A stretch of DNA of 64,000 nt from Acetobacter orleanensis. GTDB lineage: Bacteria; Pseudomonadota; Alphaproteobacteria; Acetobacterales; Acetobacteraceae. The stretch's first letter is position 1. Every line of letters begins with the position of its first letter. The DNA lies in contig NZ_LHZV01000063.1 of the NCBI RefSeq assembly GCF_001581005.1, positions 115,628 to 179,627 of the forward strand, read 5' to 3'. The notes below the pieces were generated by a model. The model saw only the letters and a program-made list of their open reading frames with translations, did not search any database and had not been told where the DNA came from. Positions 55,103-63,879 of this stretch are shown here, piece after piece. The translations under genes were made by a program, and so were the position numbers.

Positions 55103-55875
55103 CCGGCACCCTCCCCAAAATCCGCATCCGGGACCTTCACAAGTCCTTCGGTTCCAAAAAGGTGCTGGACGGCATCAATCTGGATGTCATGCCCGGCACC
55201 TCCTTTGTCATCATCGGTGGGTCCGGCAGCGGGAAGTCTGTGCTGCTGCGCTGTATTCTGGGGCTTATTATCCCGGACTCAGGCAGCATCGAGATTGACG
55301 GCGAGGACATGCTCACCGCCTCCCCCCGGCGGCAGGACGTTTTGCGTGGCAAGATTGGCATGCTGTTCCAGAACGGCGCGCTGTTTGACAGCCTGCCCGT
55401 GTGGGAAAACGTGACCTTCGGCCTGCTGGCGCTCAAGCGGTTGACCCGCAAGGAAGGCCGCAGCCATGCTGGCAGCATTCTCGCGCAGGTCGGGTTGGAC
55501 CCATCGGTTGGGGAGCTTTACCCTTCCGAACTCTCAGGCGGAATGCAGAAGCGTGTCGGACTGGCCCGCGCCATTGCCGCGCAGCCGGACATCCTGTTTT
55601 TTGACGAACCCACCACCGGGCTGGACCCGATTATGGGCGCCGTGATTGACGGGCTGATTGTAGACTGTGTGAAAAAACTCGGCTCTACCGCCATTGCCAT
55701 TACGCATGACATGGCCTCCGCCCAGCGCATCGGGGATGACGCCGCAATGCTCTACAAAGGCCAGTTAATCTGGAAAGGCCCGGCAAGCGCGCTGATGGAT
55801 AGCGGGAACGCCATGGTGGACCAGTTCACCCACGGGCGGCGTGAAGGCCCCATTACCATGGAACTGCGGCGCTAG
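55099..55875 (+). CDS. MlaF-family ABC transporter ATPase
   Basis: 258 residues. Walker A GGSGSGKS at 40-48, Q-loop in MLFQNGALFDSLPVWENVTF, signature LSGGMQKR at 145-152, Walker B ILFFDE at 165-170, and the family's GLDPIMGAVID. Energises the MlaE permease. The usual MCE-domain partner (MlaD) is not the next gene; a small lipoprotein and a mechanosensitive channel follow instead. Confidence 0.92.
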   Translation: MTGTLPKIRIRDLHKSFGSKKVLDGINLDVMPGTSFVIIGGSGSGKSVLLRCILGLIIPDSGSIEIDGEDMLTASPRRQDVLRGKIGMLFQNGALFDSLPVWENVTFGLLALKRLTRKEGRSHAGSILAQVGLDPSVGELYPSELSGGMQKRVGLARAIAAQPDILFFDEPTTGLDPIMGAVIDGLIVDCVKKLGSTAIAITHDMASAQRIGDDAAMLYKGQLIWKGPASALMDSGNAMVDQFTHGRREGPITMELRR

Positions 55876-55964
55876 GCAGTGCTGTGGGGCCGTGCTTTTC
55901 CACTTGCTCGCCTCCCCGCCGGGTGAGATAGAAGCACAACCGGATTGCAACACAGGAACAAGAC

Positions 55965-56216
55965 ATGAAACACGCGGTTCTGATGCTGGTATGTGCTTTT
56001 ACGCTCTGCTCCTGCGGGATGTTCGGCAAGAGCGAGCCGCGCCATATGACAACACCGGCAGAGTGGGAAAAATACGGCTACCGGGACCATGTGCAGGACA
56101 GCAGCCAGATCACCAACCCCAGCAAGACGGATGATGCTGACCCGCTCCAGATGCACAAAGACGACCCCAGCAAAGATACGAAAAAAGCCAAGAAGAAAAA
56201 GAAATCCTCTTCCTGA
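55965..56216 (+). CDS. Small lipoprotein with Lys-rich tail, unknown
   Basis: 83 residues. Short signal peptide with lipobox LCSC at residues 14-17 (Cys17 lipidated), a central hydrophilic segment (TTPAEWEKYGYRDHVQDSSQ), an Asp-rich stretch, and an extreme basic tail (KKAKKKKKSSS) that could bind peptidoglycan, LPS or nucleic acid. No family recognised. It lies 89 bases after the MlaF-type gene and 117 bases before the MscS-type channel, all on the plus strand. Confidence 0.75.
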   Translation: MKHAVLMLVCAFTLCSCGMFGKSEPRHMTTPAEWEKYGYRDHVQDSSQITNPSKTDDADPLQMHKDDPSKDTKKAKKKKKSSS

Positions 56217-56333
56217 TTTCTGGCTGAACGGCAGACTGCGCACACCTGCCGCACCCCTTTCTCTTCGCAACCGCCCGGTTCTCTGGCACGTTGGAACCCT
56301 GATGTTCCCTGTGCCGGAGTATAGAGAAGCCTT

Positions 56334-58781
56334 ATGACCCGCCAGCCGTCCCGCATTCTGGTCCCTGCCCTATTTCTGGTGCTGGCGGGGCTTTTCCACC
56401 CCCTGCTCTCCAATCCTGCGGTTCTTGCAGCAGAGCCCACCCCGGCCGCCGCTACTACCCCCACCGCACAAACGCCCGCCGCTGCGCAAACACCGGCCCC
56501 ACTGATTGCGGACATCACGCTCTTTGCGTCCGATGCCACGCTCAATGCGATGGGCGATGAAATCCGCGCGATCTATCAGGGCAGCCGGAAAGATTATTCT
56601 ACCTCCCAGAATGCCAATGCCCTGAGCACGCTGACGCGCCGCGCAACAGCCGTGGCGACAAAAGCCGATACCCTACTGGCGCAGATCAAGCCGTATGAGT
56701 CCGTCTATCAGAATTTTATAGATATTCTGGGCAAACCCGATGCGGCGGAACCTGCTTCCATCACGCAGCAGCGCACAATGCTGACAGCGCGCCAACGCGA
56801 TATTTCGGGCCGTATTACCCGTTTGAAACTCTACCAGCTTGAGGCCCAGCAGCTCACGCAGGAACTCCGCCAGCATGGCACGGCTATCCAGCAGGCCACC
56901 ATGACGCAGCGGTTCCCCACACCGCTGGGAGTCAATTTCTGGTCCCAATTATCTAACACCGCCGAGCAGGACAAAAGCCGCGCGTCCTCTCTGTTTTCCG
57001 AAATCGGACTGGTGCTGAAAAACGCCTTTACCGGCCAGCATGCCCTGCTCACGCTCGGGGCCATAGCGCTGTCCGGCCTGCTGCTGGCCCTGCATTTTTT
57101 CTGCCATGCACCGTTACGGATGCTGGTCTCCCGCTTTCTGCCTCCGGGCCGTATCCGCCCCATTACAGCCGCTGTACTCTGTTCCCTGATTGGGGTTATT
57201 GCGTGGGGTGGAGCGTTTCAGCTCCTCTGGAACGCTGTCAGCTTCAATAATGATGCCGTAGCAGAGGACCTCTCGGCTCTGGCCGATATGGTCGCCGCAC
57301 AGGTTCCGCTGTGCGGGTTTGTGCTGGAACTGGGCATGAGCCTGCTTTCCCGCAAGACGGAATGGCGCGTGTTCCCTATGCCGGACACGCTGGCGCGCAA
57401 CCTGCGCCTGTTCCCCTTCTGGTTTGCCGGAGCGCTGCTGGTGCGCGGCGTGCTGCGCTATGTGGATACACGGAGCGGACTGGGGCTGCTGCCCATCCAG
57501 CTTATGGACGGATTATACACGCTGGCAGTCAGCCCCCTGCTGTTTGCCATCCCCCGCCAGTTGCGCCTGTCTGCACAGCAGGAAGATACTGAGACTAGTT
57601 CTGCCAATATTGCCCCGCTTTTAAGAACCCTCGTTACCGCCATTGCCATTCTCTGCTGGGGCGCAGTGCTCACGGGGTATATTCCGTTGGGCTATACCAT
57701 TATCTCGTGGGTTTCCGTCATGGCTATCACCATGACCGGCCTTCTGCTGGTGTCCCTGCTGGTAACCGCATTGGGGAGCAGCGTTTTCCCCTCCTCCGGC
57801 CCTGTGGGTGCCCATCTGGTCAGGCTCGGGCTGCCTGCCCGGCTGGTGGATCAGGCCAGTGTGGTTATTCCCGGCCTGATCAGCGTGTTTCTGCTGGTTG
57901 TTGCGTTTTCCGTCGCAACGGCAGGCGCGGATTTTGACCCAACACAGGTCAGCCGTCGCATTCAGTTTATCTTCAAAGGGCAGGCCTCCACAGAAGGCAG
58001 CTTTAATCTCTCTCTGGATGCCATGCTGCTGTGCGCGGGGCTGCCTATTCTTGGCCATTACGCCATTCGCATTATCAAAAACTGGTTCCGGCTCCGCTTT
58101 TTCCCCACAACACGGCTGGATATTGGCGCACAGGCCTCCATCCTGAATATTCTGTCCTACAGCGCGTGGATTATTATTGGTCTGTGCATGGCCTCGGCAC
58201 TCGGGGTTACGGTCAAGAGCATGACATGGGTTGTCAGTGCCCTATCCGTCGGGATTGGTTTTGGCCTGCAATCCATTGTGCAGAACTTTGTGTCCGGCAT
58301 TATCCTGATGGCCGAGCGCCCCGTCTCCATTGGCGATGTGGTGGATATTGCCGGTGCGCATGGGGAGGTCGCGCGGATTAGCGTGCGCTCCACCAACATC
58401 AAACTGGCTGACGGCTCCACCATGATTGTGCCGAACTCGCAGTTCATCACCTCTGCCGTGCGCAATGCCACACGGGCGGAAAAACCGGGAGTGTTTACCA
58501 TCCCACTCCAAGTGCCGTTTACGTCTGACCTGCACAAAGCCATGAACGTCATAACCAGCACGCTGGCTGGCTGTGAAAATGTGGAAGCCCAGCCTGCCCC
58601 GACCGCAAGCATTACGTCCGTCGCGGATGGGTCTGCCATTCTGACCGGCACCGCCCGCGCGCGCGAAGGAATGGATACGGCCGCCGTACGCAGTCAGGCC
58701 CTGTTTGCACTGTGGGAGGCGTTTCAGGAAAACCAGATTCCGGTTACGGTCAGCACAACCAGTAGTTCCTCCACAAAATAG
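56334..58781 (+). CDS. DUF3772/MscS-type mechanosensitive channel
   Basis: 815 residues. Signal peptide 1-~32 (AVLAAE), a periplasmic helical DUF3772 domain to ~210, a membrane domain of about ten helices, and a C-terminal MscS pore and beta domain: GFGLQSIVQNFVSGIILMAERPVSIGDVVDI, HGEVARISVRSTNIKLADGSTMIVPNS. A large MscK-like architecture; a gated channel releasing solutes on osmotic downshock. A terminator follows. Confidence 0.92.
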   Translation: MTRQPSRILVPALFLVLAGLFHPLLSNPAVLAAEPTPAAATTPTAQTPAAAQTPAPLIADITLFASDATLNAMGDEIRAIYQGSRKDYSTSQNANALSTLTRRATAVATKADTLLAQIKPYESVYQNFIDILGKPDAAEPASITQQRTMLTARQRDISGRITRLKLYQLEAQQLTQELRQHGTAIQQATMTQRFPTPLGVNFWSQLSNTAEQDKSRASSLFSEIGLVLKNAFTGQHALLTLGAIALSGLLLALHFFCHAPLRMLVSRFLPPGRIRPITAAVLCSLIGVIAWGGAFQLLWNAVSFNNDAVAEDLSALADMVAAQVPLCGFVLELGMSLLSRKTEWRVFPMPDTLARNLRLFPFWFAGALLVRGVLRYVDTRSGLGLLPIQLMDGLYTLAVSPLLFAIPRQLRLSAQQEDTETSSANIAPLLRTLVTAIAILCWGAVLTGYIPLGYTIISWVSVMAITMTGLLLVSLLVTALGSSVFPSSGPVGAHLVRLGLPARLVDQASVVIPGLISVFLLVVAFSVATAGADFDPTQVSRRIQFIFKGQASTEGSFNLSLDAMLLCAGLPILGHYAIRIIKNWFRLRFFPTTRLDIGAQASILNILSYSAWIIIGLCMASALGVTVKSMTWVVSALSVGIGFGLQSIVQNFVSGIILMAERPVSIGDVVDIAGAHGEVARISVRSTNIKLADGSTMIVPNSQFITSAVRNATRAEKPGVFTIPLQVPFTSDLHKAMNVITSTLAGCENVEAQPAPTASITSVADGSAILTGTARAREGMDTAAVRSQALFALWEAFQENQIPVTVSTTSSSSTK

Positions 58782-58784
58782 AAT

Positions 58785-58816
58785 AAAAAAGCGGGGTGTG
58801 GAACCCGGCTTTTTTG
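58785..58816. terminator. Terminator between convergent mscS-type and receptor genes
   Basis: AAAAAAGC...GGG pairs with CCC...GCTTTTTT around one mismatch, with A- and T-runs on both flanks, so it acts in both directions. Confidence 0.85.
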
Positions 58817-58818
58817 TT

Positions 58819-61176
58819 TCAGAAATCCGCCTGCGCGCTGATGGAAAACGATCGAGGCGCGCCCAGCATGACTTGCCCGGCATAGCCCGTATCCGCCCAC
58901 TGGATGAAGTGCTTGTTGCCGATATTATCAATACGGCCATACACTGTAATATTTTTATAGGCATGCCAGCCTACAAAAACATTGACCAGCGCGTAATTTT
59001 TCAGAGAGAGCGTATTAGCGTAATCTCCCTTGCGCGCCGAGACATACCGCATCCCTGCCCCCAGATCGAGCGGTAGGTCCGCCACGCGGGACCAGATGGC
59101 CCACAAATTCGCCGTAACCGCAGGCACGTTCGGCACCTGATTACCCGAGGCATCAACCGAGGCGCTGGGATGAAAAGACCCGTAACGGGAATAGGTATAA
59201 GCCACATTGCCGGACAGGCTCCAGTGGCGATCGAAGGCAAAATCCCCCTGCCATTCCACGCCGCGTGACTTCTGCACGCCCGCCGTTGCGACCGTATCCG
59301 GCCCGGTAGAAACCAGCATCCGTGTGCGGCGAATATCATATAGGGAGAGCGTCGTGGTCAGCCGCCCGTCCAGAAGGCTGGCTTTCACCCCAATTTCTCC
59401 CTGCCGGGAATGGCTGAGTTTTGCAAACTGCCCCCGGTTGGTCAAAAACAGGTTGGAGCCCGGTGGGTCTTCCCCGGTGGTATAAACACCGTAGAGGCTC
59501 ACATTTTTTGTCAGGTCAAACACCGGACCGATACGGAAATTGTCCGGGTTGTAATGGCCTTTAAAGCTCGTGGCCGCATTAAACTGACCATTCTGCCGAT
59601 AGTTCTGCCGGTCGAGTGACAGCCAGTCATACCGAAAGCCGCCCACAAGACGCAGATTGTCCCGTATGGTCAGCACATCTTCCAAAAACAGACCCGCCTG
59701 AACCATGGTGGTGGGGGATTTCATAAAAGGATATTCCCCAGCAAAGGAGCCGAGCGGCGTAGCCTCCGGGCTTACGAGAGAAACACTGTCCGCATAATTT
59801 GCAGACGGAAACCCCCGGTTTCGGATAAAGCGCAGATAATAGGCGTCTCCCCCCAGCACAAAGCGGTTCTTCATGCCAAAAATGGAAAAATCAAACTGTC
59901 CGTGCAATGTATCGCCCACCTGATGCTGGTTCTGATACACATAAAATCTGTCCCGACCGATGCTGCCGGGCGCAATCGCATTCCCTGCGGCGTCTATGTT
60001 GCCGGGACTGCTGATGTAGCTCAGACTTTCCGCATTATTCCAACGGCGTTTGGAATAAATGACGTAGCTGCTGTTATGAAACAGAACATGATTGTTCACG
60101 CGCCAGTCAAGATGCAGGGTTGGCGTGGCATTGACCGACCCAGCCTTGCTGTCCCGCACGTTATAGTAACGCCATGGGGAAGCGCGGGTAATGCCCAGTC
60201 CTTTGCTAGAGCCCAAAAGACCACCCACACGCCCGCCGGTTTGTGCAAGATCCACCAATGGTGTGCCATAATAGGTGGAAAGACGGTCTGTCAGATAATC
60301 CATACTCAGGCGTGCCGTGAATTTTGATGTCGGCTTCCACAGCAGAGTTGTCGTAAAATCATCCGAATGCGGGTCAGCCCCTTTTACAAATCCGTCTGAT
60401 GATGTGCGGCTGAAATCCGTGCGCAGCGCCAGCGTCCGTGTAATAGGCACGGAACCGCCAACGCCCGCGTTCCACGTATTGAAACTCCCATAAGAGATCA
60501 GGGCGTTTGCGTGAGGGCCATCAAATGTCGGGGTTCTGGAACGCATATCCACCGTACCGCCCACAGCCCCCTGCCCATACAACACGGAGGACGGGCCTTT
60601 GAGCACTTGTACACTTTCCAGATTAAAACTGTTCTGAGGCCGGTTGACCATAGTTGTCGGCCCAAAATACTGGCCATCATGCAGCACCAGAATCTGGTTG
60701 CCGGAAAAGCCGCGCATCATCAACTGCGCCGGAGCACCGGGGGAACCACCGGACGACACACCCGGGGCGCTATCGGCTGCGGCCTCCGCCTGAGCATAAC
60801 CTCGCTGCATCATCACATCATGCGAGACAACATTGATCGTCCCCGGCGTATGCTGGATGGAAAGGCCAAGCTTTCCACCAACGACAGGCACGGCCTGTAA
60901 CGGCGAGGTCCTGCCATAGGCCGTGATATATTCCGGGCTTCTGGCATGTTGGGCTGAGGGCTGGGGTTTGTGATCCTTGGCCCCGGATTTTCTACCTTTT
61001 TTAGGAGAAGTCGCCTGCGAACTCCTCCAATCATCGGGACTTGCAGCATAGGCGACAGACACAGAGTTCAGCCCCAACAAAGCAGTCAGGGCGTAAGAGA
61101 GTGGACGCACGGGTTCGCTCCAAAACAACGTCACCGCGGTGGAAGCAGCGGGCAGAACCATGCCTCGCCGCCACAT
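58819..61176 (-). CDS. TonB-dependent siderophore-type receptor under a cobalamin riboswitch
   Basis: About 785 residues from the ATG at 61176; the frame stays open upstream into the riboswitch, so the longer form is rejected, and an ATG at 61161 or GTG at 61179 are alternatives. Signal segment ends near SVAYAA. The plug has TPGTINVVSHDVMMQRGY, APAQLMMRGFSG, the VQVLKGPSSVLYGQGAVGG block and VDMRSRTP; the barrel ends SISAQADF with terminal Phe. By sequence it is the FhuA/FpvA-like siderophore type, yet expression is controlled by B12, so it may import a corrinoid or a cobalt chelate. No TonB/ExbBD nearby. Confidence 0.9.
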   Translation of the reverse strand: MWRRGMVLPAASTAVTLFWSEPVRPLSYALTALLGLNSVSVAYAASPDDWRSSQATSPKKGRKSGAKDHKPQPSAQHARSPEYITAYGRTSPLQAVPVVGGKLGLSIQHTPGTINVVSHDVMMQRGYAQAEAAADSAPGVSSGGSPGAPAQLMMRGFSGNQILVLHDGQYFGPTTMVNRPQNSFNLESVQVLKGPSSVLYGQGAVGGTVDMRSRTPTFDGPHANALISYGSFNTWNAGVGGSVPITRTLALRTDFSRTSSDGFVKGADPHSDDFTTTLLWKPTSKFTARLSMDYLTDRLSTYYGTPLVDLAQTGGRVGGLLGSSKGLGITRASPWRYYNVRDSKAGSVNATPTLHLDWRVNNHVLFHNSSYVIYSKRRWNNAESLSYISSPGNIDAAGNAIAPGSIGRDRFYVYQNQHQVGDTLHGQFDFSIFGMKNRFVLGGDAYYLRFIRNRGFPSANYADSVSLVSPEATPLGSFAGEYPFMKSPTTMVQAGLFLEDVLTIRDNLRLVGGFRYDWLSLDRQNYRQNGQFNAATSFKGHYNPDNFRIGPVFDLTKNVSLYGVYTTGEDPPGSNLFLTNRGQFAKLSHSRQGEIGVKASLLDGRLTTTLSLYDIRRTRMLVSTGPDTVATAGVQKSRGVEWQGDFAFDRHWSLSGNVAYTYSRYGSFHPSASVDASGNQVPNVPAVTANLWAIWSRVADLPLDLGAGMRYVSARKGDYANTLSLKNYALVNVFVGWHAYKNITVYGRIDNIGNKHFIQWADTGYAGQVMLGAPRSFSISAQADF

Positions 61177-61210
61177 CACCCCGCATGGCAGCTCCGTCCG
61201 TGACTTTGGG

Positions 61211-61395
61211 GCAATGGCAGGTCTCCTGGCTTGCTGGTCCTCGGCGTGTGCAGCGCCTTCCCCCCCATGCATGGCATGGAGAGTGGCATGAATGCCGCAC
61301 ATCCTCTCAGCTTACAGTTGCGGGGGCAGCACCGGCTTGCACCGGTTTCCCTCTTAGCTCTCTGGTTGCTAGCTGCAACCGAAAAGCACCATTGC
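61211..61395 (-). promoter_or_regulatory. Cobalamin riboswitch of the TonB receptor
   Basis: Minus-strand RNA closed by P1 GCAATGG (61395-61389) with CCATTGC (61217-61211). Conserved blocks in order: AAGAGGGAAACCGGTG, GCTGCCCCCGCAACTGTA, GCCACT, GGGAAGGC and GCCAGGAGACCTGCC (B12 box). The gap to the receptor start is about 35 bases, so it probably controls translation. Confidence 0.95.
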
Positions 61396-61404
61396 GTGAT
61401 GCAG

Positions 61405-61433
61405 CGTAAACAGTGTCTGAAAAACCTTGTCAA
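61405..61433 (-). promoter_or_regulatory. Promoter of the receptor leader
   Basis: Minus strand TTGACA (61433-61428), 17-bp spacer, TTTACG (61410-61405), placing transcription start just before P1 of the minus-strand riboswitch. Confidence 0.7.
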
Positions 61434-61483
61434 CGACTCCGCGCCCCGTCTCGCCCTTCAAACGCAGAATGGCCCCGCCCCTG

Positions 61484-61511
61484 TTGCGCAAAAGCGGCGT
61501 TTGCGTACACT
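61484..61511 (+). promoter_or_regulatory. Promoter of the plus-strand riboswitch leader
   Basis: TTGCGC (61484-61489), 16-bp spacer, TACACT (61506-61511), about 15 bases before P1 of the plus-strand riboswitch. Confidence 0.55.
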
Positions 61512-61525
61512 CTCGCCCCGTCAGT

Positions 61526-61708
61526 CAACAGCCCCGCGCAAGCGGGTTAAAAGGGAAGACCGTATGCCGTCCTGCACGGCTCAGTCGGTCGCTGCTCCCG
61601 CAACTGTAGGCGGTCTGTCCGGGTCTTTCTGCCGCACGGCAAACCACTGGGGGAACCCGGGAAGGTTGGACTCAGGCGCATGGCCGCAAGTCAGGAGACC
61701 TGCTGTTG
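61526..61708 (+). promoter_or_regulatory. Cobalamin riboswitch of the PepSY operon
   Basis: P1 CAACAGC (61526-61532) pairs with GCTGTTG (61702-61708). Conserved blocks: TTAAAAGGGAA (61547-61557), GCTGCTCCCGCAACTGTA (61591-61608), CCACTG (61644-61649), CCCGGGAAGG (61656-61665) and AAGTCAGGAGACCTGC (61688-61703). The ribosome site at 61749 is 41 bases downstream. Confidence 0.95.
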
Positions 61709-61761
61709 TCGTTCAGACCATGTCGCCGGGCGGGATGTACCGGAAGGCAGGAGTTATCAGT

Positions 61762-62187
61762 GTGGGACCATTTTCCCCATTACCCCTTTCCGCTTTATCC
61801 CGGCCCTACCCGACTGCGGGGGCGTATCACCCAGCTTTTGCGCGCCTTCTCCACGCATGCCCTTCTCGTACCCATGCACTGCAGGCCGTACGGCTGGCGC
61901 TCCTCCCACCACCAGAACCGGAAGAACAGATTGTCCATAACGGGCACGACCTCTTCCTGAAACTGACACCCACACTCCCCGCCTCACACCGAGATCGTGG
62001 CGCCTTGCTGGAAGAAGCCTTCCGTCCGCTACTTCTGCTTGCCTCTGACTCACTGGAGGCAACACCACCCCTCTGCGCGACCATGCCGCCCGAGGCAGCA
62101 GAACGAATTGTACGGGCCTATATATCTGTCCACTGGGCACGAGGCGCACAGACTGCCGCCATGGCGCTCTATAACGCGCCAGTATGA
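61762..62187 (+). CDS. 141-residue protein of unknown function under a cobalamin riboswitch
   Basis: Starts at GTG 61762 with AGGAG (61749-61753) 8 bases upstream; in-frame ATGs at 61720 and 61735 lie ahead of that site. No signal peptide or membrane helix. The N-terminus is Pro-rich (FSPLPLSALSRPYPTAG), the middle helical with LHACPSRTHALQAVRLALLPPPEPEE and DLFLKLTPTLP, the end RIVRAYISVHWARGAQTAAMALY. His and Cys residues are present, but no recognised metal or corrinoid motif. Its stop overlaps the PepSY gene start (ATGA). Family not recognised; role inferred only from context. Confidence 0.75.
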   Translation: MGPFSPLPLSALSRPYPTAGAYHPAFARLLHACPSRTHALQAVRLALLPPPEPEEQIVHNGHDLFLKLTPTLPASHRDRGALLEEAFRPLLLLASDSLEATPPLCATMPPEAAERIVRAYISVHWARGAQTAAMALYNAPV

Positions 62188-63656
62188 AGGCCTTTCGCAG
62201 AGCCCTGTATCTGGTACACCGATGGTTGGGCATTGCCATGGGCCTGCTGATGGCAGGCTGGTGCGCCTCGGGCATTGTCATGCTCTGGCACACATGGCCC
62301 CAACCGGAAGAAGACGCCCTTCGCCATGTCCCGACGGCTATCCGCTGGCCCTTTGCCATGCCGGACTTGCAGGCTTTAGACAAAAACGGGCATTTTCAGG
62401 CTTTCCACATTAGCATGGTCGGACAGGAACCTGCTCTGACCCTTTATCCAGCAAGCGGGCACCCCTTCACGCTGGACCTACGCACAGGACAAGTTGGGCG
62501 CGTTACTCCAGAGGATGCCGCAACCAACGCCCAACGCTACGCCTACACCGCTGGCAGTGGCACTCAGACTTCGCCTACCTTTGATGGCCTGACAACAGAC
62601 GACCAATGGATTCTCGACACGCACGAGCGAGAAGACGGATTTTACCGTTTCTTGTTTGCAGACGCTGCACACACTCAGGTTTACGTGTCCTCCCTGACGG
62701 GAGATGTCATGCAGGCCGCCACCCGCGCCTCGCGCCTGTGGGCATGGGTTGGTGCCATTCCACACTGGCTCTATCCGGCGGTGCTGCGCAGAAACCCGTC
62801 CTTATGGAAGGATGTGGTCATTTTCCTTTCTGGCACAGGAGTTTTTCTGACTGCTACAGGGCTATGGATTGGTGTGTTGCGGCTCCGTCGTCAGTCTCCT
62901 TTTACACCTTATCGCGGGTGGCACTGTGTCCACCATCTCAGCGGCGCGGTGTTTGGCCTGTTTGCTTTACTGTGGGTTGGCACCGGACTGCTCACCATGT
63001 CCCCCTTCGGCCTGTTTCAGAGCAATCCTGATGCCACCAACTCCCTGCGTGTGACCGGCACAGTGAACGGCGCGGATATTGCGCGGGTTCTCTCCCGTTT
63101 TATCGCAGCAGCCCCCTCCCATTGCGCGACTATAAAAAGTGCTTTTCTGGACGGGCATCTCTTTATGCAGGCCTCATCTCCACTCCTGACCAATCCGTCT
63201 CGTATTGCCCTGCCTCGCACCCAGCGGCTTGATGAAAGCCTGAACCCCGCACCGCTCACCCGAGAACAGATTGTGCAAACACTACGCCCCAAAGGCATGC
63301 TGCGCACGCCGCAAGACCTGACTTACCTGACGGCAGAAGATCGCTATTATTTCAGCCGCCCAACCCGTAAACGGCATTTCCCCGTCTGGCGCGCAGTCGC
63401 TACAGACGGCACCCACACCTATCTGGACGCCCAGTCCGGCGCGGTGTTGGCTATTCTGGATCGCCCAGCCCGCCAGTCCCGCTGGCTGGTTTACGGATTT
63501 CATGATCTAGATTTTCAGATGTGGCTCCGCAAAACCCCCACGCACTGGGGTATTGCCTTGCCTTTGCTGGGTGGTGTGCTCTGCATCTTTTTGTCAAGTG
63601 TTGTTCTTGGCGTCAGGCGGTTACGACGTAATTTTCAGCGTTTTCCGTCCCTTTAA
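62184..63656 (+). CDS. PepSY-domain inner-membrane protein
   Basis: 490 residues, PepSY-associated TM (PiuB-like) family. Helix 1 is YLVHRWLGIAMGLLMAGWCASGIVMLW with the conserved HRW motif; a periplasmic PepSY region follows; later helices VIFLSGTGVFLTATGLWIGVL, HHLSGAVFGLFALLWVGTGLLTM and, near the end, HWGIALPLLGGVLCIFLSSVVLGVRRLRR. Conserved His on helices could bind haem, as in related reductase-like proteins. Members are often linked to TonB receptors and metal chelate uptake; here it is controlled by B12 and coupled to the 141-residue protein. Confidence 0.88.
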   Translation: MKAFRRALYLVHRWLGIAMGLLMAGWCASGIVMLWHTWPQPEEDALRHVPTAIRWPFAMPDLQALDKNGHFQAFHISMVGQEPALTLYPASGHPFTLDLRTGQVGRVTPEDAATNAQRYAYTAGSGTQTSPTFDGLTTDDQWILDTHEREDGFYRFLFADAAHTQVYVSSLTGDVMQAATRASRLWAWVGAIPHWLYPAVLRRNPSLWKDVVIFLSGTGVFLTATGLWIGVLRLRRQSPFTPYRGWHCVHHLSGAVFGLFALLWVGTGLLTMSPFGLFQSNPDATNSLRVTGTVNGADIARVLSRFIAAAPSHCATIKSAFLDGHLFMQASSPLLTNPSRIALPRTQRLDESLNPAPLTREQIVQTLRPKGMLRTPQDLTYLTAEDRYYFSRPTRKRHFPVWRAVATDGTHTYLDAQSGAVLAILDRPARQSRWLVYGFHDLDFQMWLRKTPTHWGIALPLLGGVLCIFLSSVVLGVRRLRRNFQRFPSL

Positions 63657-63795
63657 TACCTACACGCATTCGTATGACTCTATGGCGCTTTCCAGAATAA
63701 AAGACTCTCTCGGCATCATCTAGACAAGGGCGAGAGATAATAGGTTTGTGCGATCCCAAGTTCGTATCATCCTGTCGCTTATTCACCGAAATCAC
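63613..63795 (-). pseudogene. Possible transposase remnant (uncertain)
   Basis: A 60-codon minus-strand frame whose middle reads GSHKPIISRP...FYSGKRHR, reminiscent of the DGTxxPIxRP...YSGKxKRH segment of IS5-type DDE transposases. It overlaps the 3' end of the PepSY gene. Too short and diverged to be functional; it may be chance. Confidence 0.25.
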
Positions 63796-63879
63796 TCCGG
63801 GGTCGAAACCAGTTCATCTCATATTACAGGTAAAATTCCGCACTTCATTCATTGAGCGATGCAGAATCAAGACCGTTAA

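Noticed and set aside
61231..61761. N-terminal extension of the 141-residue protein and of the receptor through the riboswitches
   Set aside because: Both extensions translate conserved riboswitch RNA; proper start signals lie downstream.
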